64,000 nt of DNA from Christiangramia echinicola DSM 19838. GTDB taxonomy: Bacteria > Bacteroidota > Bacteroidia > Flavobacteriales > Flavobacteriaceae. The DNA lies in NCBI RefSeq assembly GCF_000423065.1, contig NZ_AUHG01000011.1, positions 1 to 64,000 of the forward strand, given 5' to 3'. The first letter of the stretch is position 1; every line of letters starts with the position of its first letter. Positions 16,572 through 24,741 of this stretch are shown here, one piece after another. Made by a program: the position numbers and the translations under genes. The notes beneath the pieces were generated by a model. It was not told the origin of the DNA. It made no database searches and saw only the letters and a list, made by a program, of their open reading frames with translations.

Positions 16572-18269
16572 ATGGCAGAGGTTATCAAAATGCCGCGACT
16601 TAGCGATACTATGGAAGAAGGTACCGTTGCAAAGTGGCTGAAACAAAAAGGAGATAAAGTAGAAGAAGGAGATATTCTGGCTGAAATCGAAACTGATAAA
16701 GCCACGATGGAATTCGAATCGTTTTATGAAGGTACTTTGCTTCATATTGGTGTTGAAGAGGGTGATGGAGCACCGGTAGACGAATTACTTGCGATCATTG
16801 GTGAAGAAGGAGAAGATATTTCAGATCTTATTAATGGAGGCGGAAGTGATGATGCTGATGATAAGAAAGAAGATAAAAAGAAAGAAGATAAGTCTGAAGA
16901 AAAGGATTCTAAAGACGATTCAGAATCTGATGATGAGGGAGATGATTCTGATGAGGAAGGTGATGACTCTGAAGATTCAGAAGAAGGAGATGTTCCTGAA
17001 GGCGTAGAAATTATAAATATGCCTCGTTTAAGTGACACCATGGAAGAAGGTACTGTGGCTGCATGGCTTAAGCAAGAAGGAGATAAAGTAGAAGAAGGAG
17101 ATATCCTGGCTGAGATCGAGACCGATAAAGCCACAATGGAATTCGAATCTTTCTACGAAGGAACTCTTTTGAAAATTGGAATTCAGGAAGGTGAATCTGC
17201 AAAAGTAGATAGTCTTTTGGCTATTATAGGGCCTGAAGGAACCGATGTTTCTAAAATTGGAACTTCTGGTGGTGGATCTAAAAAGTCTAAAAAATCTGAA
17301 TCTAAATCTGAAGATAAATCTACAGAGGAAGATTCAAAAGATAAAAAGGAATCTAAGTCTCAAACTGAAACTAAAGATGGAGGCCGAATTTTTGCTTCTC
17401 CTTTAGCTAAGAAAATGGCCGAAGATAAAGGCATCGATCTTTCTAATGTAAAAGGATCTGGTGAAAATGGAAGGATTGTAAAGAAGGATATAGAGAACTT
17501 TAAAGAGTCCGATAAGCCGGTTGAAGCGAAAGCAGATTCTGATGAAAAGACTACAGCATCAGTTCAGCCTTACACTCCGGCAGGAGAAGAAAGTTTTGAG
17601 GACCGTAAGAATTCTCAAATGCGTAAGGTGATTGCCAAGCGTCTTGGAGAGTCTAAATTTACTGCTCCGCATTACTATCTTACTATAGAGGTGGATATGG
17701 CAAATGCAATGTCTTCGAGAAAGCATATTAATGAAATGCCAGATGTTAAGGTATCTTTCAACGATATGGTGATCAAAGCTTCGGCAATGGCACTAAGAAA
17801 ACATCCGCAGGTAAATAGTCAGTGGACAGGAGATACTACGAAAATTGCAAAGCATATCCATATGGGAGTTGCGGTAGCGGTAGAAGAAGGTCTTGTGGTT
17901 CCTGTACTAAAGTTTGCAGACCAGATGTCATTAACTCAAATTGGAGGAAACGTAAAAGATCTTGCTGGTAAAGCGAGAAACAAAAAGATACAGCCGGCCG
18001 AAATGGAAGGAAGTACTTTTACTGTTTCTAACCTGGGAATGTTCGGAATTGTAGAATTTACAAGTATCATCAATCAGCCAAACTCAGCAATCCTTTCAGT
18101 AGGAACTATTGTGGAAAAGCCGGTTGTTAAGAATGGAGAAATTGTAGTTGGAAATACTATGAAGCTTACTCTTGCCTGCGACCATAGAACAGTAGATGGT
18201 GCGACTGGAGCAGCCTTCCTGCAAACTTTAAAAACTTATCTTGAAAATCCGGTTACCATGCTGGCTTAA
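16572..18269 (+). CDS. pdhC: Pyruvate dehydrogenase E2, dihydrolipoamide acetyltransferase with two lipoyl domains
   Basis: Core of the PDH complex, 565 aa. Two nearly identical lipoyl domains (residues ~2-84 and ~145-227) each carry ETDKATMEFE, with lipoyl lysines at residues 43 and 186. They are joined by a very acidic Asp/Ser/Glu/Lys linker (~89-143). A second charged linker leads to the E1/E3-binding domain (FASPLAKKMAEDKGIDL..., ~275-312). The catalytic acetyltransferase domain ends with ACDHRTVDGATGAAFL, holding the catalytic His and Asp. It is co-transcribed with pdhA and followed by a strong terminator. E3 is not nearby. Confidence 0.95.
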   Translation: MAEVIKMPRLSDTMEEGTVAKWLKQKGDKVEEGDILAEIETDKATMEFESFYEGTLLHIGVEEGDGAPVDELLAIIGEEGEDISDLINGGGSDDADDKKEDKKKEDKSEEKDSKDDSESDDEGDDSDEEGDDSEDSEEGDVPEGVEIINMPRLSDTMEEGTVAAWLKQEGDKVEEGDILAEIETDKATMEFESFYEGTLLKIGIQEGESAKVDSLLAIIGPEGTDVSKIGTSGGGSKKSKKSESKSEDKSTEEDSKDKKESKSQTETKDGGRIFASPLAKKMAEDKGIDLSNVKGSGENGRIVKKDIENFKESDKPVEAKADSDEKTTASVQPYTPAGEESFEDRKNSQMRKVIAKRLGESKFTAPHYYLTIEVDMANAMSSRKHINEMPDVKVSFNDMVIKASAMALRKHPQVNSQWTGDTTKIAKHIHMGVAVAVEEGLVVPVLKFADQMSLTQIGGNVKDLAGKARNKKIQPAEMEGSTFTVSNLGMFGIVEFTSIINQPNSAILSVGTIVEKPVVKNGEIVVGNTMKLTLACDHRTVDGATGAAFLQTLKTYLENPVTMLA

Positions 18270-18292
18270 TTCAAGCTTTGAATAATATTTTG

Positions 18293-18319
18293 AATCCCGC
18301 TTAATCGCGGGATTTTTTT
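18293..18319 (+). terminator. Intrinsic terminator after pdhC
   Basis: 8-bp stem AATCCCGC / GCGGGATT, loop TTAATC, then a run of seven T. A TATCTTTA element (18319-18326) overlaps the T-run and probably serves as -7 box for the next gene, whose ATG is at 18332. Confidence 0.85.
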
Positions 18320-18331
18320 ATCTTTAGCAGT

Positions 18332-19300
18332 ATGAGAAAACATACATCAATATCAGGTATCGCGGTATTTACTATAATGCTCTTTTTAGTTCAGGTGGGA
18401 TTTGCTCAGTCTACTTTAGATAGATCTATTGAGGTTTCTGTCGCTGAGGTTCAGGAAGATCTAAATTATCTATCATCAGATGAATTAGCAGGAAGAAATA
18501 CCGGGTCTGAAGGAATTGAAAAAGCTGCAGTTTATATAGAAAAACATTTTTCAGATCTCGGGATCAAACCTTACTTTGAAACTTATAGAGATAATTATAC
18601 GATAGGTGAAAAGAAAGCTTTTAATGTTGTTGGTCTTCTAAAAGGTACAGATGAAGATCTTAAAGATGAATATATCCTGATTGGTGCTCACTATGATCAC
18701 ATTGGTCACGGTAAAGAAGTAGATGGCGACGTGATCGCGAATGGAGCTAATGATAATGCAGCCGGGACGGTTGGGGTTATGCACCTTGCAAAGCATTTAG
18801 CTGAAATTGGCGCTAATAAGAGAAGTATCATATTTGCTTTATTTTCTGGTGAGGAGATGGGCTTGAAAGGTTCTGAGCATCTTGCTGGAAAATTGAAAAT
18901 GGAAGGTGTCGATCTTTATACAATGATCAATTTAGAGATGATAGGTGTGCCTATGAAAGCGAAAGATTATCAGGCTTATATCACAGGTTTTGAAAGATCT
19001 AATCTGGCTGAAAAATTCAACGAATATTCAGCTGGAGATAAAGTATTAGGCTTTTTGCCTCAGGCGGGTCAAATGAATCTTTTTAAGCGTAGTGATAATT
19101 ACCCTTTTTATAAGGAATTCAAAGTGCCTTCTCAAACGATTTGTACTTTCGATTTCTCTAACTATCCTTATTACCATCATGTAGATGATGAAGCTGAATT
19201 TTTAGATGCAGGCCATATGGCTTCTTTAATTGAAAATCTTATCCCTGGTTTGCATAAAATGTCTAATACAGCTGAGAAGGAAATTAAAATGACTGAATAA
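18332..19300 (+). CDS. Secreted M28-family zinc aminopeptidase
   Basis: 322 aa with an N-terminal signal peptide (about 25 residues, ending VGFAQ). The M28 core shows co-catalytic zinc residues in GAHYDHIG (His), ANGANDNAAG (Asp) and FSGEEMGLKGSEH (Glu-Glu), plus a late YYHHVDDE histidine. An N-terminal SSDELAGRNTGSEG segment is typical of the family. It likely trims peptides in the periplasm or outside. Its promoter overlaps the pdhC terminator and the leader is a few bases at most. It overlaps the next gene by 1 nt (TAATG), so the pair is probably coupled. Confidence 0.88.
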   Translation: MRKHTSISGIAVFTIMLFLVQVGFAQSTLDRSIEVSVAEVQEDLNYLSSDELAGRNTGSEGIEKAAVYIEKHFSDLGIKPYFETYRDNYTIGEKKAFNVVGLLKGTDEDLKDEYILIGAHYDHIGHGKEVDGDVIANGANDNAAGTVGVMHLAKHLAEIGANKRSIIFALFSGEEMGLKGSEHLAGKLKMEGVDLYTMINLEMIGVPMKAKDYQAYITGFERSNLAEKFNEYSAGDKVLGFLPQAGQMNLFKRSDNYPFYKEFKVPSQTICTFDFSNYPYYHHVDDEAEFLDAGHMASLIENLIPGLHKMSNTAEKEIKMTE

Positions 19301-19983
19301 TGAAGAATATAGTTATTACTGGTACAAGTAGAGGAATTGGTTTTGAAATGGTTGCAATATTTGCCGGGATGGGACATAATGTTTTAGCCCTTTCCCGGGA
19401 TGAGAAACCTGTTAAGGAAAAGAATTTAGAAAACGTAAAAGCATTTTCATTTGATATTACTAGTGAAGACAGTCATTTAAAGGCTGAAAGTTTTATTACT
19501 CATGAATGGGGTTCTAAAGTAGATGTACTTATTAATAATGCCGGGGCACTTCTAAATAAACCATTTTCAGATTCAACCTGGGAAGATTTTAGCGAGGTAT
19601 ATAAGGTAAATGTTTTTGGAGTGGCAGAAGTGACCAGGAAATTACTTCCTTTTATGCATAAAGGATCTCATGTTGTAAATATAAGTAGCATGGGTGGGAT
19701 TCAGGGGAGTATGAAGTTTCCGGGACTTGCGGCATATAGCAGTAGTAAAGGTGCATTATTAACGCTTACCGAATTACTTGCTGAAGAATATAAAGAAACC
19801 GGACCTTCATTCAATGCTTTAGCGCTAGGAGCAGTACAGACAGAAATGCTGGAAGAAGCTTTTCCAGGATATGAGGCGCCGGTTTCGGCAAAGGAAATGG
19901 CGCAATATATTGCTGAATTTAGTTTAACGGGGCATAAGCTCTATAATGGTAAAATAATGCAGGTGTCTAATAGTACACCATAA
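19300..19983 (+). CDS. Short-chain dehydrogenase/reductase (SDR)
   Basis: 227-aa classical SDR oxidoreductase. The Rossmann motif is GTSRGIG (residues 8-14); NNAG follows (about 78-81), and the catalytic Ser and Y-x3-K are in NISSMGG and YSSSKGALL. The NAD(P) preference and substrate cannot be told. It overlaps the M28 peptidase stop by one base and is followed 3 nt later by the SprT-like gene, so it belongs to the 18.3-23.1 kb operon. Confidence 0.85.
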   Translation: MKNIVITGTSRGIGFEMVAIFAGMGHNVLALSRDEKPVKEKNLENVKAFSFDITSEDSHLKAESFITHEWGSKVDVLINNAGALLNKPFSDSTWEDFSEVYKVNVFGVAEVTRKLLPFMHKGSHVVNISSMGGIQGSMKFPGLAAYSSSKGALLTLTELLAEEYKETGPSFNALALGAVQTEMLEEAFPGYEAPVSAKEMAQYIAEFSLTGHKLYNGKIMQVSNSTP

Positions 19984-19986
19984 AGA

Positions 19987-20586
19987 ATGAGAGAGATCCT
20001 TTCTAAATATTTACCAGAGAATGCAGTTGTACCTGTTTCAGAACTTATTAAAATGAATGGGGTTCATCTTAAAATCGTTAATGAACGGGTTACCCGTCAT
20101 GGTGATTACAGAAGAATGCCCGATGGGTCTCAACAAATTACGATCAATGCAAATCTGAATAAATATAGGTTTTTGATCACCAGCATACATGAGATTGCCC
20201 ATCTTATAGCTTTTGAAAAATATGGGAGGAGTATTAAGCCGCACGGAGCAGAATGGAAGCATTGCTTTAGAAGTTTGATGTTACCTTTTATAAGACCGGA
20301 AATTTTCCCCAATTCCCTGCTTCCTGTGATAGCAAATCACTTCAGAAATCCAAAGGCGAGTAGTGATACAGATGCTAAACTATCTGTAGCTCTTAAATCT
20401 TTCGACCCTGAAAATGATAAGAGCTATATTTTTGAAATTCCTGCCGGGAGCTTGTTCAAGATCCATAATGGGAAAACCTTTAAAAAAGGCCCCAGAAAGA
20501 TCAAGAGATATGAATGTATGGAAATGGATACCGGAAGAATTTATCTTTTTCAGCCTAATGCTGAAGTACATTTAATTAAGGTTTAA
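19987..20586 (+). CDS. SprT-like zinc metalloprotein
   Basis: 199 aa, cytosolic (no signal). It contains a SprT-type zinc motif SIHEIAHLIAFE (HExxH, around residues 67-78) with a third candidate ligand His in KPHGAEWKHCF, and a basic C-terminal region ending in a conserved-looking KRYECMEMDTGRIYLF segment. SprT-like proteins resemble the protease domain of eukaryotic SPRTN; bacterial roles are poorly defined. It is not the gliding protein SprT of Flavobacterium. It sits between the SDR and the mannose-1-P guanylyltransferase genes with 3-nt gaps on each side. Confidence 0.8.
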   Translation: MREILSKYLPENAVVPVSELIKMNGVHLKIVNERVTRHGDYRRMPDGSQQITINANLNKYRFLITSIHEIAHLIAFEKYGRSIKPHGAEWKHCFRSLMLPFIRPEIFPNSLLPVIANHFRNPKASSDTDAKLSVALKSFDPENDKSYIFEIPAGSLFKIHNGKTFKKGPRKIKRYECMEMDTGRIYLFQPNAEVHLIKV

Positions 20587-20589
20587 AAT

Positions 20590-21681
20590 ATGACTGGATC
20601 AAACAAGGATAATTATTATGCCATCTTAATGGCTGGAGGAGTTGGCTCAAGGTTCTGGCCTTCGAGCAAGGCATCCAATCCCAAGCAATTTATAGATGTT
20701 CTGGGGGTTGGAGAAACGCTTTTTCAAACTACTTTTAAAAGATTATCCAGGTTAATACCAGTAGAGAATATTTACGTTCTTACTAACAAGAAATATGTGG
20801 AAATGATCAAAGATCAAATTCCGCATATAAAAGATGAGCAGATAGTTCCTGAGCCGGAAATGCGCAATACTGCCCCAAGTATATTGCTGGGAGCTTTAAA
20901 GATTTATAAAAAGAATCCTAAGGCACTTACAGTGATCGCGCCAAGTGATCATTGGATTAAGGAGGAAGACGATTTTATAGAGTCAATTCAGCTTGCTTTA
21001 GATAGTGCTCAGGATAATGATCAACTTATCACCCTGGGAATTGAGCCAACTTATCCCAATACTGGATACGGTTATATAAAATACGACAAGGACGACGGAG
21101 AAGTGGTTAAAAAGGTAGCACGTTTCACTGAGAAGCCTGGGGAGAAAAAAGCTAAAAAGTTTATTGAGGAAGGTAATTATGTCTGGAATGCCGGTATATT
21201 CATTTGGAAGGCCAGTTTCATTATTAAAGCTTTCGAAGAATATCAACCTGAGATGTTCAGACTTTTTGAGAAAGGAAAGGATATCTGGAATACCAAGGCC
21301 GAAGATGAATTCCTTGAAACTCATTATGGGCAGGCATCTAATATTTCCATAGACTATGGTATTATGGAAAAATCAGATTCGGTTTATGTGATTCCTGTGA
21401 AATACCACTGGAGTGATCTGGGAACCTGGTCATCGGTACAAAGTGAGTTGCCTCAGGATGAAAAAGGAAATACGGCGGTGAATTCAAGGTTGGTTGTTGA
21501 AGATGCTGAGGATAATATTATTTCTACATATAATAAAAAGATAGTAGTTTTAAAGGGTCTTTCAGATTACATTGTGGTAGAAGATAAAGATGTCTTAATG
21601 ATAGTCCCAAAATCTGAGGAACAGGAGATAAAACATATACGTGAGAAGGTGATGAAGGATTTTGGAGAAGATCTAGGTTAA
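20590..21681 (+). CDS. manC: Mannose-1-phosphate guanylyltransferase
   Basis: Makes GDP-mannose from mannose-1-P and GTP for polysaccharide and glycan synthesis; 363 aa. The nucleotidyltransferase signature LMAGGVGSRFWPSSKASNPK spans residues ~14-33; further landmarks are EPEMRNTAPSI, IAPSDHWI, GYGYIKY, FTEKPG, VWNAGIFIWKASF and the late WSDLGTWSS. It lacks a C-terminal phosphomannose isomerase domain, so it is the monofunctional type. The start is ATG 20590, 3 nt after the SprT-like gene. Confidence 0.93.
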   Translation: MTGSNKDNYYAILMAGGVGSRFWPSSKASNPKQFIDVLGVGETLFQTTFKRLSRLIPVENIYVLTNKKYVEMIKDQIPHIKDEQIVPEPEMRNTAPSILLGALKIYKKNPKALTVIAPSDHWIKEEDDFIESIQLALDSAQDNDQLITLGIEPTYPNTGYGYIKYDKDDGEVVKKVARFTEKPGEKKAKKFIEEGNYVWNAGIFIWKASFIIKAFEEYQPEMFRLFEKGKDIWNTKAEDEFLETHYGQASNISIDYGIMEKSDSVYVIPVKYHWSDLGTWSSVQSELPQDEKGNTAVNSRLVVEDAEDNIISTYNKKIVVLKGLSDYIVVEDKDVLMIVPKSEEQEIKHIREKVMKDFGEDLG

Positions 21682-21685
21682 TAAA

Positions 21686-23119
21686 ATGGCAAATACAGAA
21701 AATACAGAGACCAGTTCTAAGAGTTCAGGCGGGGAGAACCTTCGTGAGGATGCAATAGAAATTCAGAAGAAAGCCAGAACTTTCTTGAGTAGATTGCTGG
21801 ATATCCGCGAGGATACAGACAGAGAGTCTACGGTAGAGGCGGTTCAAAAGGATATATCATTTAAAGGACATAATGCCTGGATCCTTATCTTTTCTATTTT
21901 TGTGGCTTCTATAGGATTAAACGTTAGTAGTACAGCAGTAGTAATTGGAGCCATGCTTATATCTCCTTTAATGGGGCCAATTGTGGGTGTAGGAATGTCT
22001 GTGGCTATAAATGATGTGGATACCTTGAAGCGTTCCTTTGTAAACCTTGGGATAATGGTGGGGTTAAGTGTGCTTACTGCAACCATTTATTTCTTTATTT
22101 CACCGGTAAAAAATGAAACACCAGAGCTGGTGGCCAGAACCTATCCAACGATCCTGGATGTTTTAGTTGCAATATTTGGTGGGTTAGCATTGATTGTAGC
22201 AAAAACTAAGAAAGGTACTATTGCAAGTGTAATTCTTGGGGTTGCTATTGCTACAGCTCTTATGCCCCCTTTATGTACTGTTGGATATGGATTGGCAAAT
22301 GCTAAATGGCAATTTTCCTTAGGTGCCATATATCTCTTTTCGATTAATGCGGTTTTTATTGCTTTATCTACTTTTGTTGTATGTAAATTACTTGGTTTTC
22401 CGCTTGTAAAGTATGCGAACAGTAAAAGAAGAAAGCGTACCGCACAAATAGCTTCTACAGTTGCGATAATAGTAATGATACCCAGTGTGATCCTTTTCGT
22501 GAAACTCCTCCGGGAGCAGGTCTTTCAAAGTAAGGCTGTAGAATTTATCGAAAATACAGTAAGATATACCGGAGCTGAAACATTAAAATACGATAGTGAT
22601 TTTAAAGAAAAGACTATTGATGTTTATATGATAGGGAACACCGTTCCTCTGGCTACAATCGCAACCTGGCAAGAACGCATGGGTGAAATTGAAGCGCTTA
22701 AGCAATCTGAATTAGTTATTCACCAGGGCAATGATCAAACACAGGATATAAACAGGTTGTCTACCGAACTTAGAAGTGGGATTCTTGAAGATCTATATGT
22801 AAAGAATCAGGAGGTCCTTGCCGATAAAGATAAAAGGATAAACTTACTTGAATCTGAACTTTCCAAATACAGGGGAGATGCTTTTTCATTTTCTAATCTT
22901 AGCCGGGAAGCCAAGATTAATTATGAAAATATCGAAGAGATAGGATATTCTAACCTTATAACTACTAATTTTCAAAAGCAGGATACCATTCCAACATTTA
23001 CTGTAACCTGGAACTCCAAATTGAGAAATTCAGAATTAGCTGCAGAGCAGGATAAATTTCAGAAGTGGATGAAGGTTAGATTAAATCTAGATACACTTTC
23101 TATTAAAAATGTGCGTTGA
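21686..23119 (+). CDS. DUF389 (TIGR00341-type) membrane protein
   Basis: 477 aa. The cytosolic N-terminus (~60 residues) is followed by about six membrane helices (residues ~65-275) with the family's GAMLISPLMGPIVGVGMS and ATALMPPLCTVGYG segments. A C-terminal soluble part (~285-477) includes a coiled-coil-prone stretch near residues 375-395. The family's function is not established; transport is plausible. It is last in the five-gene run, and its TGA (23117-23119) abuts the stop codon of the convergent mlaF-like gene with no spacer and no terminator hairpin. Confidence 0.82.
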   Translation: MANTENTETSSKSSGGENLREDAIEIQKKARTFLSRLLDIREDTDRESTVEAVQKDISFKGHNAWILIFSIFVASIGLNVSSTAVVIGAMLISPLMGPIVGVGMSVAINDVDTLKRSFVNLGIMVGLSVLTATIYFFISPVKNETPELVARTYPTILDVLVAIFGGLALIVAKTKKGTIASVILGVAIATALMPPLCTVGYGLANAKWQFSLGAIYLFSINAVFIALSTFVVCKLLGFPLVKYANSKRRKRTAQIASTVAIIVMIPSVILFVKLLREQVFQSKAVEFIENTVRYTGAETLKYDSDFKEKTIDVYMIGNTVPLATIATWQERMGEIEALKQSELVIHQGNDQTQDINRLSTELRSGILEDLYVKNQEVLADKDKRINLLESELSKYRGDAFSFSNLSREAKINYENIEEIGYSNLITTNFQKQDTIPTFTVTWNSKLRNSELAAEQDKFQKWMKVRLNLDTLSIKNVR

Positions 23120-23884
23120 TTAAAGGCCTTGTTGCTGAGCTTTTCTTACTTTCTGAAATAAATTGGAAGAATAAACGAATTCTGTAACTGTTTGATCTTC
23201 AGTTCTGAATATTTCGTCTTTTGTGCCTTTCCAGGCGAGAACTCCTTCTTTCAAAAACGCAATGCGTTCACCAATCTCCAGTACAGAGTTCATATCGTGA
23301 GTAATTAGAACTGTAGTAATGTCATTTTCATGAGTAAGTTCCTGGATAAGATTATCTATTACCGTAGCGGTCTGTGGATCCAGTCCTGAGTTAGGCTCAT
23401 CACAAAATAGATACTTTGGTTTATTTACGATCGCCCTGGCAATGGCGACCCTTTTCTGCATTCCACCACTAATTTCTGAAGGCATTTTATCTCCAGTTCC
23501 TTCAAGGTTTACTCTTTCCAGCACCTCATGAACCCTGGAGATCATATCGCTTTTCTTCTGTCTGGTGAACATTTTTAAAGGGAACATTACATTTTCTTCA
23601 ACCGTCATGGAATCGAACAGCGCACCACCCTGGAAAAGCATTCCCATTTCTGTTCTTAGCTCTCGTTGCTCTTCATCAGAGAATGTAGAGTAGGGTTTAC
23701 CATCATATTCAATAGTCCCTTTATCAGCTTTAAATAGGCCTAGCATACACTTTAAAAAGACACTTTTCCCAGATCCAGATTGGCCAATGATTAAATTGGT
23801 TTTTCCTCTTTCAAAGGTATAGTCGATACCTTTAAGAACTTCCTGGTCGTTAAAAGCTTTATGTAGATTTTTTACCTGTATCAT
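23120..23884 (-). CDS. MlaF-type ABC transporter ATP-binding protein
   Basis: 254-aa ATPase of an MCE/Mla-type lipid transporter. Walker A GQSGSGKSVFLK (about residues 34-45), Q-loop LFQGGALFDSMTV, signature SGGMQKRVAIARA, Walker B YLFCDEPNSGLDP and the H-loop in LITHDM are all intact. The GGALFDS Q-loop context is typical of MlaF. It is encoded 3 nt after the permease gene on the same strand. The MlaD-like substrate-binding MCE subunit is not present in this window. Confidence 0.88.
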   Translation of the reverse strand: MIQVKNLHKAFNDQEVLKGIDYTFERGKTNLIIGQSGSGKSVFLKCMLGLFKADKGTIEYDGKPYSTFSDEEQRELRTEMGMLFQGGALFDSMTVEENVMFPLKMFTRQKKSDMISRVHEVLERVNLEGTGDKMPSEISGGMQKRVAIARAIVNKPKYLFCDEPNSGLDPQTATVIDNLIQELTHENDITTVLITHDMNSVLEIGERIAFLKEGVLAWKGTKDEIFRTEDQTVTEFVYSSNLFQKVRKAQQQGL

Positions 23885-23887
23885 TCT

Positions 23888-24625
23888 TTAACTTAATAAG
23901 AGTTGAGTAACCGCATAATTAGTTACAATTAAAACCACACTGGTCCAGACGAAGGAGGTTGTTGAAGCCTCACCTACTTCCAGTGCACCACCTTTCATAT
24001 AATACCCATGGTAGGCAGGTACAGTAGATAAAATAAAGGCAAAAAGGAATGTTTTTATAAACGCATAGGTCAGGTGAAAAGGATTAAAATCATCCTGTAA
24101 ACCTGTCATAAATTGATCTGAAGTAACAAACCCACCTAATACAGCTGCCGTGTAAGCTCCCGCGATTCCCAGAAACATAGAAATAGCTATTACAAATGGA
24201 TATGTGAACATGGCGATGATCTTAGGGAATATCAAATAATTCTTAGAGTTTATTCCCATTACCTCCAAAGCATCGATCTGTTCGGTTACTCGCATAGAAC
24301 CGATACTGGAAGTGATAAAAGACCCAACTTTTCCTGCCATAATAATGGAAATAAACGTTGGTGCAAATTCCAGAATTACAGATTGTCGGGCTGCATATGC
24401 TACCAGCGTTTTTGGGATAAGAGGGTTGTTTAAATTCAGTGCAGTTTGTATAGCAACAACAGCCCCAATAAAGAATGAAAGGAATGCTACGATCCCTAAT
24501 GACCCCATTATCAATTCATTTATTTCTTTAAAAATGAGATTTCTTAGCACCGAAGCTTTAGTCATTCGGCCAAAAACTCCCTTAAGCATTAAAAAATATT
24601 CCCCAATGGAGTACAGGTAGGTCAT
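23888..24625 (-). CDS. MlaE-family ABC transporter permease
   Basis: 245-aa inner-membrane permease of the MlaE family, with five or six hydrophobic segments. Family landmarks are GALVAIQTALNL-like FFIGAVVAIQTAL, EFAPTFISIIMAGKVGSFI, the EQIDALEVMGINSKNYLIFPK coupling segment and the late YYMKGGALEVGEAST. In other bacteria this family moves phospholipids between the inner and outer membranes. First of the two-gene mlaE-mlaF unit, divergent from the pafA-like gene. Confidence 0.88.
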   Translation of the reverse strand: MTYLYSIGEYFLMLKGVFGRMTKASVLRNLIFKEINELIMGSLGIVAFLSFFIGAVVAIQTALNLNNPLIPKTLVAYAARQSVILEFAPTFISIIMAGKVGSFITSSIGSMRVTEQIDALEVMGINSKNYLIFPKIIAMFTYPFVIAISMFLGIAGAYTAAVLGGFVTSDQFMTGLQDDFNPFHLTYAFIKTFLFAFILSTVPAYHGYYMKGGALEVGEASTTSFVWTSVVLIVTNYAVTQLLLS

Positions 24626-24675
24626 TAATTGAATTTTGAAAAGCTAAAATACTAAAATTTCCCTCTAAAGTATTT

Positions 24676-24699
24676 AACGCTTAATTAAACTTTAGCGTT
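24676..24699. promoter_or_regulatory. Inverted repeat AACGCT / AGCGTT in the mlaE-pafA divergent spacer
   Basis: AACGCT (24676-24681) and AGCGTT (24694-24699), 12-nt spacer, lie 11 nt upstream of the pafA-like -7 box, a reasonable position for an operator. No regulator is known. Confidence 0.35.
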
Positions 24700-24709
24700 T
24701 GAAGTTTAG

Positions 24710-24717
24710 TATTTTTG
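24710..24717 (+). promoter_or_regulatory. -7 box TATTTTTG of the pafA-like gene
   Basis: Exact TAnnTTTG match 24 nt before ATG 24742. No TTG at standard -33 spacing. Confidence 0.45.
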
Positions 24718-24741
24718 GGTCAGATTAAAAATTTTGTTTTA

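Noticed and set aside
16742-17134. 130-codon Ser-rich minus-strand frame inside pdhC
   Set aside because: It is the antisense of the acidic Asp/Ser/Glu linker of E2; no start context or homology of its own.
19987-20586. Gliding protein SprT
   Set aside because: The Flavobacterium SprT is an outer-membrane T9SS protein with a signal peptide. This one is cytosolic with an HEIAH zinc site, so it is the unrelated SprT-like metalloprotein family.
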